Assembly: GCA_963837735.1 (NCBI GenBank) | Contig: CAWIOM010000004.1 | Span: 62,001-126,000 of the forward strand | Origin: VRUE01 sp963837735 | GTDB lineage: Bacteria; Actinomycetota; Thermoleophilia; Solirubrobacterales; 70-9 | Reading direction: 5' to 3' | DNA length: 64,000 nucleotides | In this document: piece by piece, positions 61,485 through 64,000 of the stretch | How positions within the stretch are numbered: the stretch's first letter is position 1 | Layout of the letters: every line of letters starts with the position of its first letter | Notes under the pieces: generated by a model | The model's input: the letters and a program-made list of their open reading frames with translations, nothing else | Databases searched by the model: none | What the model was told of the DNA's origin: nothing | Made by a program: the position numbers and the translations under genes

Positions 61485-62411
61485 CTAGATCGCCGCGGAC
61501 GGGTAGCTGACCCCGGTCAGCTCCTCGGATACCGACCACAGCCGGCCTGCGGTCTGCTCGTCGCGGCCCGCCTTCACCGGCCGGGTCACCCGTGGATGGC
61601 CGCGCAGCTCCTCGAAGCCGTCAGGGCCGACGAATGCCCCGCCTTCGAGGTTGGGCCGGGTCGCGGCGTAGAGCAGCGGCAGCGCCCCCATCTCGGGGCT
61701 CTGGGCGAGCAGCCTGTTGGTGATCGTCAGGATCGTGCGGTCGAGCGGCGGAGGCGAGGCCGTCTGCAGATTGGTCGCCGCGTAGCCCGGGTGGGCGGCG
61801 AGGCTCTTGACGTTCGAGCCGGCGGCCCGCAGGCGCCGGTCGAGCTCCAGCGCAAAGAGGACGTTGGCGAGCTTCGCCTGGCAGTAGGCGCGCCAGCGCC
61901 GGTAGCGCCTCTCCCCCTGCAGGTCGTCGAAGCGAATCCGGCCGATTTTGTGGGCGGTGCTGCTGACGGTCACGACCCGGGCGTCCTCGCGACCCTGGAG
62001 GCAGCCGAGCAGGAGGCCGGTGAGCGCGAAGTGGCCCAGGTGGTTGGTTCCGAGCTGCGACTCGAAGCCATCGGCGGTCTCGTGTCGCGGCGAGCCCATC
62101 ACCCCGGCGTTGTTGAGGAGAATGTCCAGCCCCCCGTGGTCGGCGGCGTAACCGTCGGCGAAGGCCCGGACGGAGTCGAGCGAGGCGAGGTCGAGCTGCC
62201 TCAGGTCGAGCGCCGCGCCCGGCACCGCGGCCGCGATCTGAGCGGTCGCCCGCTCACCCTTGGCGGTATTTCGGCAGGCGAGCACAACCGTCGACCCGGC
62301 CCGCGCCAGCTCCGTCGCGGCGGCCAGGCCGAGGCCGCTGTTGGCCCCGGTGACCACGGCGACCCGCCCGTCCTGGGAGGGAATGTCGGTCGCCGTCCAC
62401 ATTTCGCTCAT
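61485..62411 (-). CDS. Short-chain dehydrogenase/reductase (retinol-dehydrogenase-like)
   Basis: 308 residues. Cofactor loop VAVVTGANSGLGLAAATELA, NNAG in DILLNNAGVMGSP, catalytic Ser in VVTVSSTAHKIG and YxxxK in RWRAYCQAKLANVLFALELD. Resembles the WWOX/retinol dehydrogenase-like SDRs common in actinobacteria. Substrate unknown. Divergent from a small membrane protein gene. Confidence 0.92.
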   Translation of the reverse strand: MSEMWTATDIPSQDGRVAVVTGANSGLGLAAATELARAGSTVVLACRNTAKGERATAQIAAAVPGAALDLRQLDLASLDSVRAFADGYAADHGGLDILLNNAGVMGSPRHETADGFESQLGTNHLGHFALTGLLLGCLQGREDARVVTVSSTAHKIGRIRFDDLQGERRYRRWRAYCQAKLANVLFALELDRRLRAAGSNVKSLAAHPGYAATNLQTASPPPLDRTILTITNRLLAQSPEMGALPLLYAATRPNLEGGAFVGPDGFEELRGHPRVTRPVKAGRDEQTAGRLWSVSEELTGVSYPSAAI

Positions 62412-62441
62412 GCCGCCCTCCGTTCGCGTAACTTTCAGACT

Positions 62442-62717
62442 ATGGGTTGCCTCGTCGTCCTCTTCGCGCTGATCTCGCCGCGGCTGGCGATCTTCCTGCT
62501 CTTCCTCTTCAGCGACCTACTCGCCAACGCCTATGAGAGCTGGGTCGTCCCGCTCCTCGGCTTCTTTCTCCTGCCCTGGACGACCCTCGCCTACGCCGTG
62601 ATGTGGGATGTCGGCAGCCACGGGGTGAAGGGGTTCGAGTGGTTCATCGTCATCCTCGCGTTCCTCTTCGACCTCGCTTCCTGGGCAGAGGGCCACAGGG
62701 AACGACGCGCCGCCTGA
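62442..62717 (+). CDS. Small membrane protein (91 residues), unknown
   Basis: ATG 62442: MGCLVVLFALISPRLAIFLL, then FLFSDLLANAYESWVVPLLG FFLLPWTTLAYAVMW and a third span EWFIVILAFLFDLASW, ending in a charged tail. Three helices; conserved-looking P-W and W-D pairs. The same layout is seen in many actinobacterial small membrane proteins of unknown role. Convergent with the next gene. Confidence 0.75.
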   Translation: MGCLVVLFALISPRLAIFLLFLFSDLLANAYESWVVPLLGFFLLPWTTLAYAVMWDVGSHGVKGFEWFIVILAFLFDLASWAEGHRERRAA

Positions 62718-62723
62718 CGGCGA

Positions 62724-62996
62724 CTAGGCCACCTCTTCGATCGGGAAGGCGAGGAGGACGTGGTGCTTGTTGACGACGATGAAGTCGCGGCGAACCACGT
62801 CTCCTCCTTCGAGCGGCCAGATTTCGACGCCGACGACCGGAATGAAATCGACGTCAGGGCGGTTGAGCGAGTCCGAGAAGCGGCTCTGGTAGCCCTCGGG
62901 CGGGAGCGTGACATTGCCGACGATCCGGTGCCGCTCGGTTTCGAACTGGACCCGTTCGACACGCCGCTCGATGTGGTCTCCCATGCCCTCCATCAA
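62724..62996 (-). CDS. Small DUF6812-like beta protein, unknown
   Basis: 90 residues: RVQFETERHRIVGNVTLPPE GYQSRFSDSLNRPDVDFIPV VGVEIWPLEGGD. The pattern 'F.T....I.G...LP..G..SR.SD.LN..D..F..' is that of a small conserved bacterial family I recall as DUF6812; role unknown. Convergent with the 91-residue membrane protein. The 160 bases upstream (62997-63158) hold no gene and are AT-richer near 63010-63060, probably its promoter. Confidence 0.7.
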   Translation of the reverse strand: MMEGMGDHIERRVERVQFETERHRIVGNVTLPPEGYQSRFSDSLNRPDVDFIPVVGVEIWPLEGGDVVRRDFIVVNKHHVLLAFPIEEVA

Positions 62997-63158
62997 TTTG
63001 TCCTATTCGGAGTTTCCAATGATGTACAGGACGGACAAACAACAGCGTGGATAGTTTTGAATCAATCGCCCGGAAGCAGCTCGCGGGCCGCCGAAGACTT
63101 TCCCGGATCATTCCACGCCGGAATTCAGCGGGCATGGACGGTTGGCACGGGGCACCGC

Positions 63159-64000
63159 TCAACGGACGAAGACCAGCTTGGTGAAGCGCTCGAGCAGGGC
63201 GTCGGCGGCCGCGTCGAAGGCCACCGTCGAGATGACCGGCTCGACGTCGAGGGACCCGCGGGCAAGCATCTCGAGGACGGCGGGCGCGTCACGACGGGCG
63301 TGGACCCGCCCCGTGTGGAACGTCGCGCCCATCACGTAGAGGTTGAGGAGCGGGAACGGCGGCACCGTCTCGGGGTCGAAATAGATGCCGGTGCTCGTGC
63401 AGACGCCGTCGCGGTCGAGGCTGCCCAGGGCCAGCGCCAGGCCGTCGCGGCTGGCGGAAGCGTCGACGGCGATCGGGTAGCGGTGCTCGAGCCTCTCCGG
63501 GAAGTGGTCGAGCGTTTCCGCCCCGTAGGCCTCGGCGATCTCGCGGCGAGCGGGGTCCTCGTCGGCGTAGAGGACGCCCTCGGCGCCGAGCGCCAGGGCC
63601 TGCGCCACGGCCAGCAGCCCGATCGACCCGGGCCCCGCCCCGCCACAGACCAGGACAGGCGCTCCCGGGCGGGCGCTCAGATGGGGGCCGACGGTCCGGT
63701 AAGCGTCGGTGATGTTGTCCGAGGCGGAGGCCGCAAGCTCCGGCGCCAGGCCCTCGGGGACTGGGATCAGCATCGCGTCGGCGAAAGGCACGCGCACCTT
63801 GTCGGAGAGGAACCCGCCCCATCGCGTGCCCTCTTCCCCGAACCCGAATCCGTAAGTCTGCGCGGGCGGCAGCGCCTCGCAGTTGGCGGTTCTGCCCTGC
63901 TGGCAGGCGACGCAGGTGCCGCAACTGATCTGGAACGGGACCAGAACCCGATCGCCGGGCCGTGCCCCCTGCACCCCGTCGCCGACCTCGAGCACCTCCG
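63159..64000 (-). CDS. Zinc-dependent alcohol dehydrogenase, C-terminal part (cut by window edge)
   Basis: Medium-chain dehydrogenase running off the window. Visible: VLEVGDGVQGARPGDRVLVP, the structural-zinc cysteines CGTCVACQQGRTANC, GAGPGSIGLLAVAQALALGA (NAD-binding loop), TSTGIYFDPETVPPFPLLNL and a complete C-terminus. The GTG at 63995 is internal, not the start. Looks like the threonine/glutathione-independent formaldehyde dehydrogenase group, but the substrate is uncertain without the N-terminus. Confidence 0.85.
   Translation of the reverse strand, partial: EVLEVGDGVQGARPGDRVLVPFQISCGTCVACQQGRTANCEALPPAQTYGFGFGEEGTRWGGFLSDKVRVPFADAMLIPVPEGLAPELAASASDNITDAYRTVGPHLSARPGAPVLVCGGAGPGSIGLLAVAQALALGAEGVLYADEDPARREIAEAYGAETLDHFPERLEHRYPIAVDASASRDGLALALGSLDRDGVCTSTGIYFDPETVPPFPLLNLYVMGATFHTGRVHARRDAPAVLEMLARGSLDVEPVISTVAFDAAADALLERFTKLVFVR

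Noticed and set aside
58731..62717. Very long open frame on the plus strand antisense to the membrane protein, msrA and SDR genes
   Set aside because: Arg/Asp/Val/Glu-rich composition typical of the reverse complement of GC-rich genes; no domain. Only its last 91 codons (62442-62717) are a real gene.

Overview
The window is GC-rich (roughly 70 percent) actinobacterial DNA. Gene order and protein types point to the class Thermoleophilia (Solirubrobacterales and relatives). The evidence is a continuous leftward block running tig, clpP, clpX, valS, folC, ndk, maf, mreBCD, mrdA, rodA, rng, rplU, rpmA, obgE, together with a cell-surface protein of the 'GGTAYAA...KNSVGPKQLRKNAVTTAKIK' type that is abundant in that group. 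This placement is an inference from gene content.

Layout. (1) 1-22.6 kb, almost all minus strand: protein folding and proteolysis (tig, clpP, clpX), valS, folC, ndk, maf, the rod-shape and elongasome operon (mreB, mreC, mreD, mrdA, rodA), RNase E/G and the L21/L27/Obg ribosome module. A roughly 100-160 bp structured repeat lies at the 3' ends of ndk, clpX and clpP. (2) 16.4-18 kb: a small plus-strand insertion of two GNAT acetyltransferases and a GrpB-like protein. (3) 22.6-39.6 kb: mixed housekeeping and accessory genes: GH15-like glycosidase, small regulators, secreted C40 peptidase, mmsA with an adjoining 14-codon reading frame, DegV, oxidoreductases, acyl-CoA ligase, a formylglycine-generating-enzyme-fold protein, a cNMP-sensor/flavoprotein fusion, a secreted trypsin, and an acylphosphatase/LigD-phosphoesterase fusion. 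(4) 39.6-50.5 kb: a genomic island at tRNA-His. Two displaced copies of the tRNA-His 3' end (39599, 42521) mark successive insertions. The first module is a TetR-controlled ABC exporter. The second carries a nucleotidyltransferase toxin-antitoxin-like pair, a tyrosine-recombinase remnant, an ECF41 (SigJ-like) sigma factor with an MFS exporter, LUD protein, epimerase and SnoaL-like protein, and, next to the tRNA, remnants of a MazF-type toxin and an IS1182-like transposase. (5) 50.5-64 kb: ABC exporter, glutamine amidotransferase, secreted and membrane proteins, sterol-desaturase family protein, type IV prepilin, tRNA-Arg, alpha/beta hydrolase, large polytopic membrane protein, MsrA, SDR and a Zn-dependent alcohol dehydrogenase cut by the window end.

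How the genes work together: the mre/mrd/rod block builds the lateral wall; the tig-clpP-clpX block handles nascent-chain folding and turnover; the island genes look like a stress or drug-efflux regulon in which the ECF41 factor probably drives two promoters of TGTCACA-N16/17-TGTC type.

Quality warning: many conserved genes here are broken by single-base insertions that restore a perfect family sequence when removed (rng, mreC, folC, GNATs, grpB-like, SUMF1-like, Usp-like, sterol desaturase). About fifteen such indels crowd 46.3-49.4 kb. The insertion bias looks more like sequencing error than decay, but this cannot be settled from the sequence alone.
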